A stretch of 64,000 nt of DNA from Photobacterium sp. TY1-4 (GTDB lineage Bacteria; Pseudomonadota; Gammaproteobacteria; Enterobacterales; Vibrionaceae), in NCBI RefSeq assembly GCF_025398175.1, contig NZ_CP099734.1, positions 2,542,001-2,606,000 on the forward strand, written 5' to 3'. A program made the translations under genes and the position numbers. The notes beneath the pieces were generated by a model. That model was not told the DNA's origin, searched no databases, and was given only the letters and a program-made list of their open reading frames with translations. Numbering within the stretch: position 1 is the stretch's first letter; every line of letters begins with the position of its first letter. Positions 20,276 through 30,707 of this stretch are shown piece after piece.

Positions 20276-21385
20276 TTATTTCTCGGCGTGAGACTGGCCC
20301 ATCTCAAGATCCAACTCGGATGCTTTTTGACGACCGGCAAGTTTGTGAATAAAGGTCGTAATACGCCAGATGTAGCTGATCGACAGGAAATATCCGACAA
20401 ATACAGCCAAGAAACTAAAGAACATCACCGACTCACTGATTTTGTTGATATCAGACCAAATACCGATCCCCGCCAATACGGACGCCAAACTGCAGATCAC
20501 CACCAGAGACATCCCGGAAGACAACCCAATGCGCTGACAGATATGGTGGAGGTGTTCGCGGTCCGGCTTAAACGGGGACTGTCCTTTGCGGATCCGGCGG
20601 ATCATGATGGTCGCCATATCCATCAGCGGTACCGCAATCACCCACAGCGCCGTCACCGGACGGATATGGGTTACTCGCTCGCCTTGCGTTGCCTCAATCA
20701 GCAGCCAGATCACCGTAAAGCCAATGAAAATACTGCCGGCATCCCCCATAAAGACTTTAAAACGCCTGCCCAGCGGAAAACCAAGGTTCAGCATGATGTA
20801 AGGCACCATTGCGGTGACAATCAGGCCACACACTGCCGCCAGCTCGGTATTGCCATCGACCAGGAACATATAACCCAATGCAGCAAAGGTCACAGACGCC
20901 AAGCCGCCAAGGAGACCGTCAATGCCATCGACCATATTAAAGGCGTTGATTGCCCCAATCACACCAAAAATCGTCACCAGATAACTCATGGCAAGCGGCA
21001 GTTCAATCGCCTCACTACCCATCAGGTACCCCAAGTTATGCAGGCTTTTCCCGGCCATATGGATCATCGCCAGAGAAACTGCAGCCTGAATCACTAACCT
21101 AATTTTAAAGCTAATATCCAACCGGTCATCGACAACCCCCATGACCACCAAAATCGTTGCACTAATCAAAAACAGAATTGTGTCTTGATCAACCGGTGTA
21201 AACATAAGAAAAGCGATACTCAGTGTGGTAAATATAGAAACCCCACCAACCAGTGGAATCACACCCTGATGCAGTTTTCTGGCATTAGGCTTATCCACTA
21301 AACCGACTCTCTTTGCTAGCTTACGGAAAATAAACAAACTACAAAAAGAGAAAATAAAAACGAAAACAAATGCGGTAGCTGTCAT
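20276..21385 (-). CDS. wecA: Undecaprenyl-phosphate GlcNAc-1-phosphate transferase, copy 2
   Basis: This is a second WecA-family protein, 369 residues, with the same motifs as copy 1: VDDRLDISFKIR, NAFNMVDGIDGLLGG, VFMGDAGSIFIGF and PFKPDREHLHHICQRIGLS. It starts MTATAFVFVFIFSFCSLFIF and is predicted to span the membrane about eleven times. It sits in the minus-strand wza-wzc locus after the rhamnose-linked GT4 and is the natural initiating transferase of the Wzx/Wzy polymer. The alternative is that copy 1 or copy 2 serves enterobacterial-common-antigen-like or O-antigen synthesis. The donor sugar cannot be read from the sequence. Confidence 0.93.
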   Translation of the reverse strand: MTATAFVFVFIFSFCSLFIFRKLAKRVGLVDKPNARKLHQGVIPLVGGVSIFTTLSIAFLMFTPVDQDTILFLISATILVVMGVVDDRLDISFKIRLVIQAAVSLAMIHMAGKSLHNLGYLMGSEAIELPLAMSYLVTIFGVIGAINAFNMVDGIDGLLGGLASVTFAALGYMFLVDGNTELAAVCGLIVTAMVPYIMLNLGFPLGRRFKVFMGDAGSIFIGFTVIWLLIEATQGERVTHIRPVTALWVIAVPLMDMATIMIRRIRKGQSPFKPDREHLHHICQRIGLSSGMSLVVICSLASVLAGIGIWSDINKISESVMFFSFLAVFVGYFLSISYIWRITTFIHKLAGRQKASELDLEMGQSHAEK

Positions 21386-21494
21386 AGCGAACTCTTACTT
21401 GAGTAATAGCAGAAAGCGTATTGATTGCATATAATTAAAGCTTACTAAGCAATACAACCATCCCTCAAAAAACAAATGATTAACAACAAAAATA

Positions 21495-22547
21495 TTAATA
21501 TACCTGCTCATAATCTTTTGAAATAACTTGCCAAGTATATCGAGCATTAGCTATTTCTTTCATTTCAGTTGCAACTTTTTGACGTACTTCTGAATCAAAA
21601 CCACTCAAATGGCTTTTTAACATTTCAGAAGTTGAAAAATATATCGCTTTGTCGTCTGTACTATAGCGATTGAAACTGCAATCATACGCATAGATTGGTT
21701 TGGTAAAATGCATGGCTTCTACCAGAGAAGGATTGGTACCCCCAGCAGAATGACCATGAATATAGCCTGAGCACCCTTTACGAATCTTATACAAGTGACT
21801 AAGGTCATATACGGGATCAATAATTTCTATATTAGGGCATTTTAAAAACTTAGATTTTAAGCGACGACCATATTCACTATTATCCCAATTACCAATAAAC
21901 TTCAAACAGCTTTTTGAGTTTACAAACGCCTCTAAAATCATTTCGACGTTATTCTCTGGCTCTATACGGCACAATGAAAGATAATATTCTTCGTGTTCTA
22001 CATCAGGTTGGTTATGAGGTATTACATGATCACCACCGTACGCAATAATCACATTAGATTTTCCATATTCCTGAATGACATAATCTCCGATCGCTTGATT
22101 ATCCGCAATGACCACATCAGAATATTTAACAGCAATGGATTCAGAAAATTTTAGAAATTTTCTAGCAAGTTTACTCCACTTATCGCGCCGCCACTCTAAC
22201 CCATCGATGTTCGTGATAACTCTAGACCGAGAAAACAGACGATATATCGGCAAAAAGATACAACCTGAGACACCTAGAATTAAAGTAACATCTGGTTTAA
22301 TTGACAAACATTTCACTAATGAAAAAATATCGTAAGGGATGCTTTGGATCCCATTCGCATTCAAAGGCAAATATATTAACTCAGCGCCATTATGCTCAAC
22401 TTTTTGTTCATCATATGATTTAGATGAACAAAAAACCTGATATGACACATTCTCCGAAGAGTATTTCGTCAGGTTTTCGACTAAAGACTCAAAACCACCA
22501 TAGCATGCAGGTATGCCAACGGTACCTATCACTGACACTTTCTTCAT
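21495..22547 (-). CDS. GT4-type glycosyltransferase with DUF1972-like N-terminus
   Basis: The 350-residue protein opens MKKVSVIGTVGIPACYGGFE, the N-terminal pattern of the DUF1972 group, many of whose members act as rhamnosyl or related transferases in capsule loci. The C-terminal GT-B half has LSLCRIEPENNVEMILEAF and GYIHGHSAGGTNPSLVEAM, where the donor-binding Glu resides. It overlaps rmlC by 4 bp (ATGA), so it is translationally coupled to the rhamnose cassette. I infer transfer of rhamnose, but neither acceptor nor linkage is shown. The gene is AT-rich relative to rml. Confidence 0.85.
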   Translation of the reverse strand: MKKVSVIGTVGIPACYGGFESLVENLTKYSSENVSYQVFCSSKSYDEQKVEHNGAELIYLPLNANGIQSIPYDIFSLVKCLSIKPDVTLILGVSGCIFLPIYRLFSRSRVITNIDGLEWRRDKWSKLARKFLKFSESIAVKYSDVVIADNQAIGDYVIQEYGKSNVIIAYGGDHVIPHNQPDVEHEEYYLSLCRIEPENNVEMILEAFVNSKSCLKFIGNWDNSEYGRRLKSKFLKCPNIEIIDPVYDLSHLYKIRKGCSGYIHGHSAGGTNPSLVEAMHFTKPIYAYDCSFNRYSTDDKAIYFSTSEMLKSHLSGFDSEVRQKVATEMKEIANARYTWQVISKDYEQVY

Positions 22548-23092
22548 AATGTCACCGCGTCTTGAAATGGAGTACCATCAAAATCTTTCTCTGAAAGTGA
22601 AGGCTGTTCAACAAGTAGTGGCCACTCTATACCCAACTCCGGATCATTCCATAAAATCGAGTGCTCCGCTTGTGGGTTGTAATAGTCAGTACACTTGTAA
22701 ACAAACTCAGCCTCATCACTGGTTACATAGAATCCATGTGCAAAACCTTCAGGTACCCACAGCTGACGTTTGTTCTCAGCAGACAGGTACACCCCAACCC
22801 ACTGGCCGAATGTCGGAGAGTCTTTGCGGACATCAACCGCAACATCAAACACTTCACCCGAAACCACGCGGACCAGTTTACCCTGTGTATTTTCCGTCTG
22901 GTAATGCAACCCACGCAAAATCCCTTTTTTGGATTTCGAGTGGTTGTCCTGCACAAATGGGGTTGGTTTGCCGGTCACCAACTCCTCAAATTTCTTCTGC
23001 TGCCAAGTTTCCATGAAAAATCCGCGTTCATCACCAAAAACAGATGGCTCAATAATTTTTACATCGGGGATTTTCGTATCAATAACTTTCAT
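22544..23092 (-). CDS. rmlC: dTDP-4-dehydrorhamnose 3,5-epimerase, copy 1
   Basis: RmlC epimerises C3 and C5 of dTDP-4-keto-6-deoxyglucose, the third step to dTDP-L-rhamnose. The protein has 182 residues. The cupin core carries ERGFFMETWQ, FVQDNHSKSKKGILRGLHYQ with the catalytic His, and the late YKCTDYYNPQAEHSILWNDP. Its 5' portion is identical to rmlC copy 2 (55646-56197). The last 30 or so residues differ completely between the copies (FDGTPFQDAVTL here). It is 4 bases from rmlD and overlaps the next GT gene. Confidence 0.96.
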   Translation of the reverse strand: MKVIDTKIPDVKIIEPSVFGDERGFFMETWQQKKFEELVTGKPTPFVQDNHSKSKKGILRGLHYQTENTQGKLVRVVSGEVFDVAVDVRKDSPTFGQWVGVYLSAENKRQLWVPEGFAHGFYVTSDEAEFVYKCTDYYNPQAEHSILWNDPELGIEWPLLVEQPSLSEKDFDGTPFQDAVTL

Positions 23093-23096
23093 AACA

Positions 23097-23969
23097 TCAC
23101 TTATAAGCTTGAATGTTGTCTAAGGCCTGCACCCAATTACTTGGCTGGATACCAAACTGGGCTTCAATTATTGTGCAATCGAGCCGCGAGTTCTCCGGCC
23201 GTGTCGCTGGTGTCGGATAAGCCGATGTCGGAATCGATGAAAGATTAGGTGTAGTCTTCAACACTTCCTTCTCAGCAGCTTGCTCGAAAATCTTCTCGGC
23301 AAAGTCATACCAACTGACATGCGGCATGCCGGAGAAGTGATAGACGCCCCACGCTGCATGCTGGCCCGATTCAAGATGGTTGACCATGGTGATCAGGGCA
23401 TCTGCTATATCCCCGGCATAGGTTGGCCCGCCGAACTGATCGCCGACGATACTCAGTGCATCACGATTTTCACCAAGTCGCAGCATGGTCTTGACGAAGT
23501 TATTGCCATGCTCACCAAAAACCCAGGCCGTTCTTAAAATGAAATGCTTTTCACAACAACTTGCTACAGCCTGCTCACCAGCAAGCTTGCTCTGACCATA
23601 AACCCCTTGTGGACCGGTCTGGTCGGATTCAACATAGGGGGTTTCGCCTTGACCGTCAAAAACATAGTCAGTTGAAATATGCAGCATGACGGCACCACAC
23701 TGCTGCGCCGCTTCAGCCAAATAGCGGGGGCCATCCCGGTTGATTAAATACGACAGCTCAACTTCTTTTTCGGCTTTATCCACAGCGGTATGTGCTGCCG
23801 CATTGATAATATAGTCTGGTGAAAAAGCCTGGACGACCTCGTGTACGGCAGCCTCATCAGTAATATCCAGCTCAGCACGATCAACAGCTAATAACTCAGC
23901 TTTACCTGTGAGTTTTGAAACAAGGCAATGGCCAACCTGGCCATTGCTTCCGGTGATCAATATTTTCAT
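23097..23969 (-). CDS. rmlD: dTDP-4-dehydrorhamnose reductase, copy 1
   Basis: RmlD reduces dTDP-4-keto-L-rhamnose to dTDP-L-rhamnose with NAD(P)H, the last step of the pathway. The 290-residue protein is a short-chain dehydrogenase: MKILITGSNGQVGHCLVSKL at the nucleotide site, ISTDYVFDG, and YGQSKLAGEQ with the Tyr-x3-Lys pair. The protein sequence is identical, residue for residue, to copy 2 at 56202-57074. It lies between rmlA (13 bp away) and rmlC (4 bp). Confidence 0.97.
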   Translation of the reverse strand: MKILITGSNGQVGHCLVSKLTGKAELLAVDRAELDITDEAAVHEVVQAFSPDYIINAAAHTAVDKAEKEVELSYLINRDGPRYLAEAAQQCGAVMLHISTDYVFDGQGETPYVESDQTGPQGVYGQSKLAGEQAVASCCEKHFILRTAWVFGEHGNNFVKTMLRLGENRDALSIVGDQFGGPTYAGDIADALITMVNHLESGQHAAWGVYHFSGMPHVSWYDFAEKIFEQAAEKEVLKTTPNLSSIPTSAYPTPATRPENSRLDCTIIEAQFGIQPSNWVQALDNIQAYK

Positions 23970-23982
23970 GAACGATAAAGCC

Positions 23983-24845
<863 letters not shown>

Positions 24846-24849
<4 letters not shown>

Positions 24850-25916
24850 TTTTCAACCTCCGCCCCTAAACGCTCACGGCTGTATGAACCGTCCAGAACC
24901 CGGCTCCACCAGTCTTTGTTGCTGAGATACCATTCAACCGTTTTCCGAATACCGGACTCAAACGTTTCGGCTGGTTTCCAGCCCAGTTCACGTTCAATTT
25001 TCGAGGCATCAATGGCATAGCGCACATCATGGCCCGGGCGATCTGTCACATAGGTGATCAAATCCTGGTACTGGGCAACGCCTTCAGGTTTCGCTGGCAC
25101 CAGCTCTTCAAGCAGTGTGCAAATCGTTTTCACAACGTCAATGTTTGCCTTTTCGTTGTGGCCACCGATATTGTACGTTTCACCAACCTCACCTTCGGTC
25201 ACAACTTTGTAAAGTGCGGACGCATGATCTTCAACATACAGCCAGTCTCGAATTTGCATCCCATCCCCATAGACCGGCAACGCTTTACCTTCCAGGGCAT
25301 TCAGGATCATCAAGGGGATCAGTTTTTCCGGAAAGTGATACGGACCGTAGTTATTGGAGCAGTTGGTGACAATCGTCGGCAGACCATAGGTACGTAACCA
25401 GGCGCGGACGAGATGATCACTGGATGCCTTGGACGCAGAATAAGGGCTTGATGGCTCGTAAGACGTCTCTTCCGTGAACAGATCGTCCGTGCCTTCCAAA
25501 TCACCGTACACTTCATCGGTAGAGATGTGGTGGAAACGGAAAGCGGCTTTTTTCACCACATCAAGCTGGCTCCAGTAGGAACGAGCCGCTTCCAACATGG
25601 TATAAGTCCCAATAATATTGGTTTCAATGAATTCGGAAGGGCCGTCGATGGAACGATCAACATGGCTCTCGGCGGCCAGGTGCATCACCAAATCAGGTTG
25701 GTGCACCTCAAAGATGCGTGCCATCGCCTCACGATCGCAGATATCGGCTTGCTCAAAAGCATATCGAGCACTATCTTGAACTGACAGGAGTGATTCTAAG
25801 TTTCCCGCATAAGTCAATTTATCGACATTCACCACTGAATCTTGGGTTTGGTTAATAATATGGCGTACAACCGCAGAGCCAATGAAGCCTGCACCACCTG
25901 TTACTAAGATTTTCAT
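24846..25916 (-). CDS. rmlB: dTDP-glucose 4,6-dehydratase, copy 1
   Basis: RmlB converts dTDP-glucose to dTDP-4-keto-6-deoxyglucose using bound NAD+. The 356-residue protein has [40 protein letters not shown] with the catalytic Asp-Glu, [10 protein letters not shown] with Tyr-x3-Lys, and [24 protein letters not shown] precedes the ATG. The preceding GT2 gene stops only 1 base upstream. The residues that differ from copy 2 lie in two blocks, chiefly the [20 protein letters not shown] region. Confidence 0.97.
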
Positions 25917-25917
25917 T

Positions 25918-26865
25918 TTATTTTTCTCCTGAAAATAAGAAAGAGTAAATCAGTGCCAGATTTCTTTTAACTCCCTGCATAGATATTCCATTTTCATAAC
26001 AGGTAATTAAATCTCTAAGGCTTCCACCCTCACCTATTTTTGATACTAAAATTAGATTTTCTTTATGATTTTGTGCAAGGTGCGGCTCATATGCTTGCAT
26101 AAATGCAACAGCTTGAGCTGACACTTTTAAGCGGAAATTACGAACACGACCTATACCAGCTCCAGTTAGCATCGAAATAACATATCTCATCAATGAATTG
26201 GATGGAGCACCTAAAACATTTTTTCCATGTTGACGATATAAAATAGTTTTATTAGAATCAAAATCAATTCGACCGAAGAACTTAGCTATTAATGCAAGCC
26301 ACCAGTCATGCATAGCCACATTTTTTATATCAAAATCAACTGAAAAAACTTGCTTTTTTAAGCTGTTATTTACCGCAGAAGTACACCCAACAACAAAATT
26401 CTGAATTAAAATATTATTTTTAGAATTAGAGTAATTTGCATCCATACACTGTTGCCGTAAAAATGAGGAGTGCAAAGTGACGAGTGATTGGTTCACCACT
26501 CGAAGATCTGTATGATAAAGAACACTTATATCCATATCAACATTTTTAAAATGTTCTACAACTCTTTCAACCTTACTCGGTAACCAAACATCATCTTGGT
26601 CACTAAACAGATACACATCTGATTCAACAACCTTTAATAATTGAATAAAAGAACCGGCCGAACCTAAATTACCATTAGACTCAATAAGCTTAAATCGACA
26701 ATCTTTCTTACAATAGTCATGTAGTAGGCTCAAAGTATTATCGCTGGAACCATCATCACGTATAAAAACTTCAAAATCACGGTACGATTGAATTGCTATT
26801 GAATCTAATTGCTCAGTTATAAAACTCTCACCATTATAGGTGGATAATAAGATAGCTATTTTCAT
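25918..26865 (-). CDS. GT2-family glycosyltransferase
   Basis: The 315-residue protein has a GT-A fold start, [20 protein letters not shown], followed by [11 protein letters not shown] and the DxD-type motif [15 protein letters not shown]. This is the WbbL/rhamnosyltransferase-like branch of family 2. It uses a nucleotide sugar at the inner membrane to lengthen the lipid-linked repeat unit. It sits between wzy (4 bp overlap) and rmlB (1 bp gap). The proximity to rml suggests rhamnose as donor, but that is inference. The gene is clearly AT-rich, like wzx and wzy. Confidence 0.88.
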   Translation of the reverse strand: MKIAILLSTYNGESFITEQLDSIAIQSYRDFEVFIRDDGSSDNTLSLLHDYCKKDCRFKLIESNGNLGSAGSFIQLLKVVESDVYLFSDQDDVWLPSKVERVVEHFKNVDMDISVLYHTDLRVVNQSLVTLHSSFLRQQCMDANYSNSKNNILIQNFVVGCTSAVNNSLKKQVFSVDFDIKNVAMHDWWLALIAKFFGRIDFDSNKTILYRQHGKNVLGAPSNSLMRYVISMLTGAGIGRVRNFRLKVSAQAVAFMQAYEPHLAQNHKENLILVSKIGEGGSLRDLITCYENGISMQGVKRNLALIYSFLFSGEK

Positions 26866-28013
26866 GAGAACTTAAACCTAACAAGAAACCTACAGCAAAT
26901 AACAATAAGAACTAAGTTAAAAATGACATAGAACTTATAAAACATAAATTCATACATTCCCATTACCATGTTCCATGAGAAATAGGCGTACATTATATAA
27001 AACCCCGTAACTCCTTTTGTTGCCTGAGTATATAACAACCCCCAAACATACCCAATCATCAGAAAGATTAGACTTCCAAAGTAAGAAAAATCAACATAAG
27101 GAATAGTAAACATCGTTGGCGTAATAGTACCATGAAAATGTATTCCTAAAACATCAGCTTGCAAATCTTTTAAAGTGTATACATCTGAAGATATGATAGT
27201 TAACCAAGGGTATAGTATTGTAAAATACCCGTAAAAATAATCACTAACTTCCATTACATACAAGTTGAATGCTTTAAAATTGAAAGTTAATCCAACATAA
27301 ATATAATAGAGAACTGCTGATAAATATGAATCATCAAGAACCCATACATCATCTATTGAAGAAAAGACACTTTCACCAAAAAAGAAATAGTCTCTGAGCA
27401 GCCTCGTTATACCAAAAAGAATCAAAAGCACCCCACAGAAAAGGATAAATGCTTTCGCAGAAAAATTATCTTTCCTGTAAATGCAGAATAGTAAAAACGA
27501 AAAAGCAACTATTTCTGCTCGATTCCCCATTAATAAAAATAAAGTCATTGTAATAATAATGCAAGATATACGCTTAGCCTTATGTGTTTCATAAAAGTAT
27601 ATTATCGAACAAAGTAAGTATGATGACATGGCTATAACATGGACATAACCATTCACCATAAATTCCATTCGTAACAACTCAAAATCTGGATTTAATATCG
27701 GAACAGTACCAAACCTTAAGAAGAAGTAAATGTGTTCAAAAATCAGTAATAAAGATGAAATTGAATATAAGACATAGATAAAACTCAATTCAACATTAAA
27801 ACTTTTAAAATGAAAACTTTTAAATGAGAAATGTGAAATTTGATACCCAAGAAACAATAATGTTGTACACAGTGTAAAGTATATAACTGCATTCAAATTA
27901 ACCATTTCATATTCACTACTTAACCCTAAGGAAAATAAAAGAAAACAAGCAGAATAAAATAATATCAAATACAGCGGTTTCAATATGATTAACATAAAAA
28001 AATGGGGAATCAT
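26862..28013 (-). CDS. wzy: Probable O-unit/capsule polymerase (Wzy-type)
   Basis: The product has up to 383 residues and is almost wholly hydrophobic, with about ten predicted membrane helices and a large hydrophilic loop around residues 200-300 (RLLRDYFFFGESVF to the DLQADVLGIHFHG region). This is the pattern of oligosaccharide-repeat-unit polymerases, which share little sequence. The assignment rests on topology and on position between wzx, a pyruvyltransferase-family gene and GT genes. The first ATG (28011-28013) lies inside a hairpin. A second ATG six codons on (27993-27995) directly follows the T-run of that hairpin, so the true start is unclear. Very low GC. Confidence 0.75.
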   Translation of the reverse strand: MIPHFFMLIILKPLYLILFYSACFLLFSLGLSSEYEMVNLNAVIYFTLCTTLLFLGYQISHFSFKSFHFKSFNVELSFIYVLYSISSLLLIFEHIYFFLRFGTVPILNPDFELLRMEFMVNGYVHVIAMSSYLLCSIIYFYETHKAKRISCIIITMTLFLLMGNRAEIVAFSFLLFCIYRKDNFSAKAFILFCGVLLILFGITRLLRDYFFFGESVFSSIDDVWVLDDSYLSAVLYYIYVGLTFNFKAFNLYVMEVSDYFYGYFTILYPWLTIISSDVYTLKDLQADVLGIHFHGTITPTMFTIPYVDFSYFGSLIFLMIGYVWGLLYTQATKGVTGFYIMYAYFSWNMVMGMYEFMFYKFYVIFNLVLIVICCRFLVRFKFS

Positions 28014-28018
28014 TCCCC
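28004..28018 (-). terminator. Terminator-like hairpin directly before wzy
   Basis: In the minus direction GGGGAA-TGA-TTCCCC forms a 6-bp stem with a 3-base loop followed by seven T residues (27996-28002). This is the form of an intrinsic terminator, yet it lies inside the operon. Confidence 0.6.
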
Positions 28019-28033
28019 CATACCCTAAATTAA

Positions 28034-29161
28034 TTATAATATGGAATTTTCAAGAAAATGATTTATCCGTTTTTTTTGCTCAGCAATTAACTCACTGGAG
28101 ATCGTACCAGATGAAATTAAATTCAAAGCTTCATCATAGAAGTCAGATGTGGGAATATTTTTTGCGTATTTATTCCATGTTTTGTTATATTCTTTAAGTT
28201 TTTTAACTTCACTAGTATAAATTGCACAAACAGGAACACTATAAGACATAGATGTAATTGCACCATGAAGACTCGTTCCTATATAACATTTTGAACCGGA
28301 AATAACTTTCATTATTTCTAATACATGATCATTCTTGAATAATTCAATTGATTCACATCCAATTTTTTCATGAATTTTTCCAAGTAAAATATGATCTTCA
28401 TGACCAGTCGCTTTTCCAATTGGTACAAGTTTAATATTAATATGCTGACTTAATAATTTTAACTGTTCACATATAAAATCTAAATCTTTAATTGCATAAT
28501 GCAATCCTGCCTGGAAAACAATGTATTCTTCCTCTGTTTTTTTGAACTCAAAATAATCGCTCATAATTAAAGCTGAGTCAGGTATTAAATCTCCAATGAC
28601 ACCGTCTGAATTTAATTTCTGATGTAATTTTTCATCTCGATAAGAAACACTGTCAGAGAACTTCAAAGAGTTCGTCATATAATGGTAATAATAGTCATCA
28701 AGCTGTGAAACTCCAGACCCACCTACACAATTAAAAACTAGGTTTTTTGGAGTATTATTGAAATGACTTTTATCAAAAACATATGGTAGTTGACTACTAC
28801 AGTTATATTTATTGGAGACTAGATTATTAACAACTTTTAACCCTAATGTTTTTTTAATTAACTTCAAAAAATAGACATAGTAGTTAGAAGTAGTTACATG
28901 CGTATCCATAACATACCAATAAGAAGACAAAACGTCCCCACCAGCAATAATCACATGATCATAAATACATTCAGAATTAAAAAGCATTGAAAGCGTATTT
29001 GTTTTATATCCACCACAATATTCAAGATCGCTCTCTGTTAGGCTATAATAGTCAATATCAACATTTCCGATGTTATTCTCGATAAATTTAGTTAGAATTA
29101 ATGGAAACAGAATATCACCATAGTTATGACGATCAAATGCTCCTACAATTGCTACTTTCAT
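28034..29161 (-). CDS. Polysaccharide pyruvyl transferase family protein
   Basis: The 375-residue protein (start chosen at MKVAIVGAFDRHNYGDILFP, ATG 29159-29161) matches the CsaB/WcaK-like family. It has an N-terminal NYGD motif, GGSGVSQLDDYY, the YRDEKLHQKL stretch, VIGDLIPDSAL, and the late GTSLHGAITSMSYSVPVCAI. The family transfers ketal pyruvate from phosphoenolpyruvate to sugars, though several relatives in polysaccharide loci have other or unknown roles. Five in-frame residues upstream are possible. It overlaps the wzx 3' end by 29 bp. AT-rich; likely acquired with wzx and wzy. Confidence 0.82.
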   Translation of the reverse strand: MKVAIVGAFDRHNYGDILFPLILTKFIENNIGNVDIDYYSLTESDLEYCGGYKTNTLSMLFNSECIYDHVIIAGGDVLSSYWYVMDTHVTTSNYYVYFLKLIKKTLGLKVVNNLVSNKYNCSSQLPYVFDKSHFNNTPKNLVFNCVGGSGVSQLDDYYYHYMTNSLKFSDSVSYRDEKLHQKLNSDGVIGDLIPDSALIMSDYFEFKKTEEEYIVFQAGLHYAIKDLDFICEQLKLLSQHINIKLVPIGKATGHEDHILLGKIHEKIGCESIELFKNDHVLEIMKVISGSKCYIGTSLHGAITSMSYSVPVCAIYTSEVKKLKEYNKTWNKYAKNIPTSDFYDEALNLISSGTISSELIAEQKKRINHFLENSIL

Positions 29162-30398
29162 AAAACTTTTTCTCAATAATCAAAAAGGCTATATTTTGAA
29201 GAACCACACTCAAAATCATACGAATTAATACAGATATAGAAGCTCCAACCAATTGAAACTCATATATTAATATACTCGCATATATCATATATAGTACGGT
29301 TTCACCAATGTGTATACAAGCTACTTGTTTCGTGAACCCACTCGCTTGTGATATTACAAAAGCTGGCTGTGATAACATTTGCAACAAATAAGCAATCAGT
29401 AGTATCTTAAAAGACAGCATTAATGAACCAGAAGTATTCTCGCCCAGCCATATTAACAAAAAATCATTACTAACAAGACAAACAATAATTATGCTTAACA
29501 TTGTGAAAACAAAACAATAAAACAATGTTTTAGAATATATATCCTTTTTTCTATTCAATTCACTCTTAGAAAACCATTGAAAAAGTACAGTAGAAACAGA
29601 AGAATTCAGAACAGATGTTTTTGACGTCAATTCAGCTATAGGACTGTACATCACGTATGCACTTGGGCTAATCATCGATAATATTATTTTATCTGCAGAT
29701 CCAAGGATAGCGGATAGAATACTACTGACTCCAGCCCAACCACTAAAATTGACTATATTTATAAGTTCACTCTTTTCTATATTCTTCGGTATAACTAATT
29801 TAACATGAACATATTTATATGTTAAGAAAAACCAAGTCAATGTTTCAAAAAATTTTATTAGTAGAAAACCAAAGACAATAAGTGTAATGTCCACATAAAA
29901 TAACGATACAACCCAGGGGCAGATATATGGCAAAGTAGAGAAAACAATCTTCACTTTTGCCGTAATATTAAACCGTCCCATCCCTTCTAAAATAAATCTA
30001 AAAAAATTCGATAGAAAAGAAACAAACACTAAAATAGAAAACTCGATACTATGTTCTTGAAAGAAATATATGTATGCATTTTCAAGGGTAAAGGAAGCGG
30101 CAAAATGTATAGACACAAGCCCCAACATTACTATAAACAATGATACTGTGACATACAAAAATAACACAAGTGATACGTGTTGTGTACTTATATTCATTGA
30201 GTATCTTGCAATGTAATGTGTCAGATATTTCCCAATCCCCAAATCTAAAATAGTGGACAAGCTAATCACTATCCACAACAGTGTTAATTTAGAGAAGTCA
30301 TCATAGCCAAAAATCTCTATATTTAGAGGGATAAAAATAATTGCAAAAAGTAAAGGTAAAATTAACCCTATTATATTCCATATTATATTTCGTATCAT
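29133..30398 (-). CDS. wzx: Wzx-type lipid-linked oligosaccharide flippase
   Basis: The 421-residue protein has about twelve predicted membrane helices across its length, beginning MIRNIIWNIIGLILPLLFAI, with the early FSKLTLLWIVISLSTILDLGIGKYLTHYIA stretch typical of the MATE-like polysaccharide flippases. Wzx moves the undecaprenyl-linked repeat unit to the periplasm. It is the first gene after the insertion-sequence cluster, so its transcription from the wza promoter must cross 3.4 kb of mobile DNA. GC content is near one third, far below the flanking core genes. Confidence 0.85.
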   Translation of the reverse strand: MIRNIIWNIIGLILPLLFAIIFIPLNIEIFGYDDFSKLTLLWIVISLSTILDLGIGKYLTHYIARYSMNISTQHVSLVLFLYVTVSLFIVMLGLVSIHFAASFTLENAYIYFFQEHSIEFSILVFVSFLSNFFRFILEGMGRFNITAKVKIVFSTLPYICPWVVSLFYVDITLIVFGFLLIKFFETLTWFFLTYKYVHVKLVIPKNIEKSELINIVNFSGWAGVSSILSAILGSADKIILSMISPSAYVMYSPIAELTSKTSVLNSSVSTVLFQWFSKSELNRKKDIYSKTLFYCFVFTMLSIIIVCLVSNDFLLIWLGENTSGSLMLSFKILLIAYLLQMLSQPAFVISQASGFTKQVACIHIGETVLYMIYASILIYEFQLVGASISVLIRMILSVVLQNIAFLIIEKKFYESSNCRSI

Positions 30399-30707
30399 TT
30401 TCTTATCTTAAGTTTATTTCGCAATCGCATTAAATTTAACTCCAACCGCACTATAACATTCACCCAAACACAATACCATTTATAAATTCATTTTAAAAAA
30501 ATGAACTAAAATTTAATGATGAAACTAATTTCAAATTACAACAAGAATATGTGTGTTTATCTGTTTTTGCTACTAAAATAAAAGGCAGCGAATTTAACTA
30601 TCAAGTCAGTGTTCGCTTATTCAAGCTTTAATATTATTTAAAACATTAGTTTAAGCTGCCTAAATTCAAGACACTCACTCGGCCTGAGGTGTATTCGAAT
30701 ATATACT
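30399..30707. other. AT-rich non-coding stretch upstream of wzx
   Basis: There is no gene here. The segment from about 30591 to 30660 is bounded by GGCAGC and GCTGCC with partly matching inner sequence and could be a small mobile-element remnant or a hairpin. The right edge carries the 9-base ATATATACT target copy at 30699-30707. Confidence 0.4.

Noticed and set aside
22661..23248. Plus-strand frames opposite rmlC and rmlD that recur in both rml copies
   Set aside because: They recur only because the underlying rml DNA is duplicated; they are shadows of the minus-strand genes.
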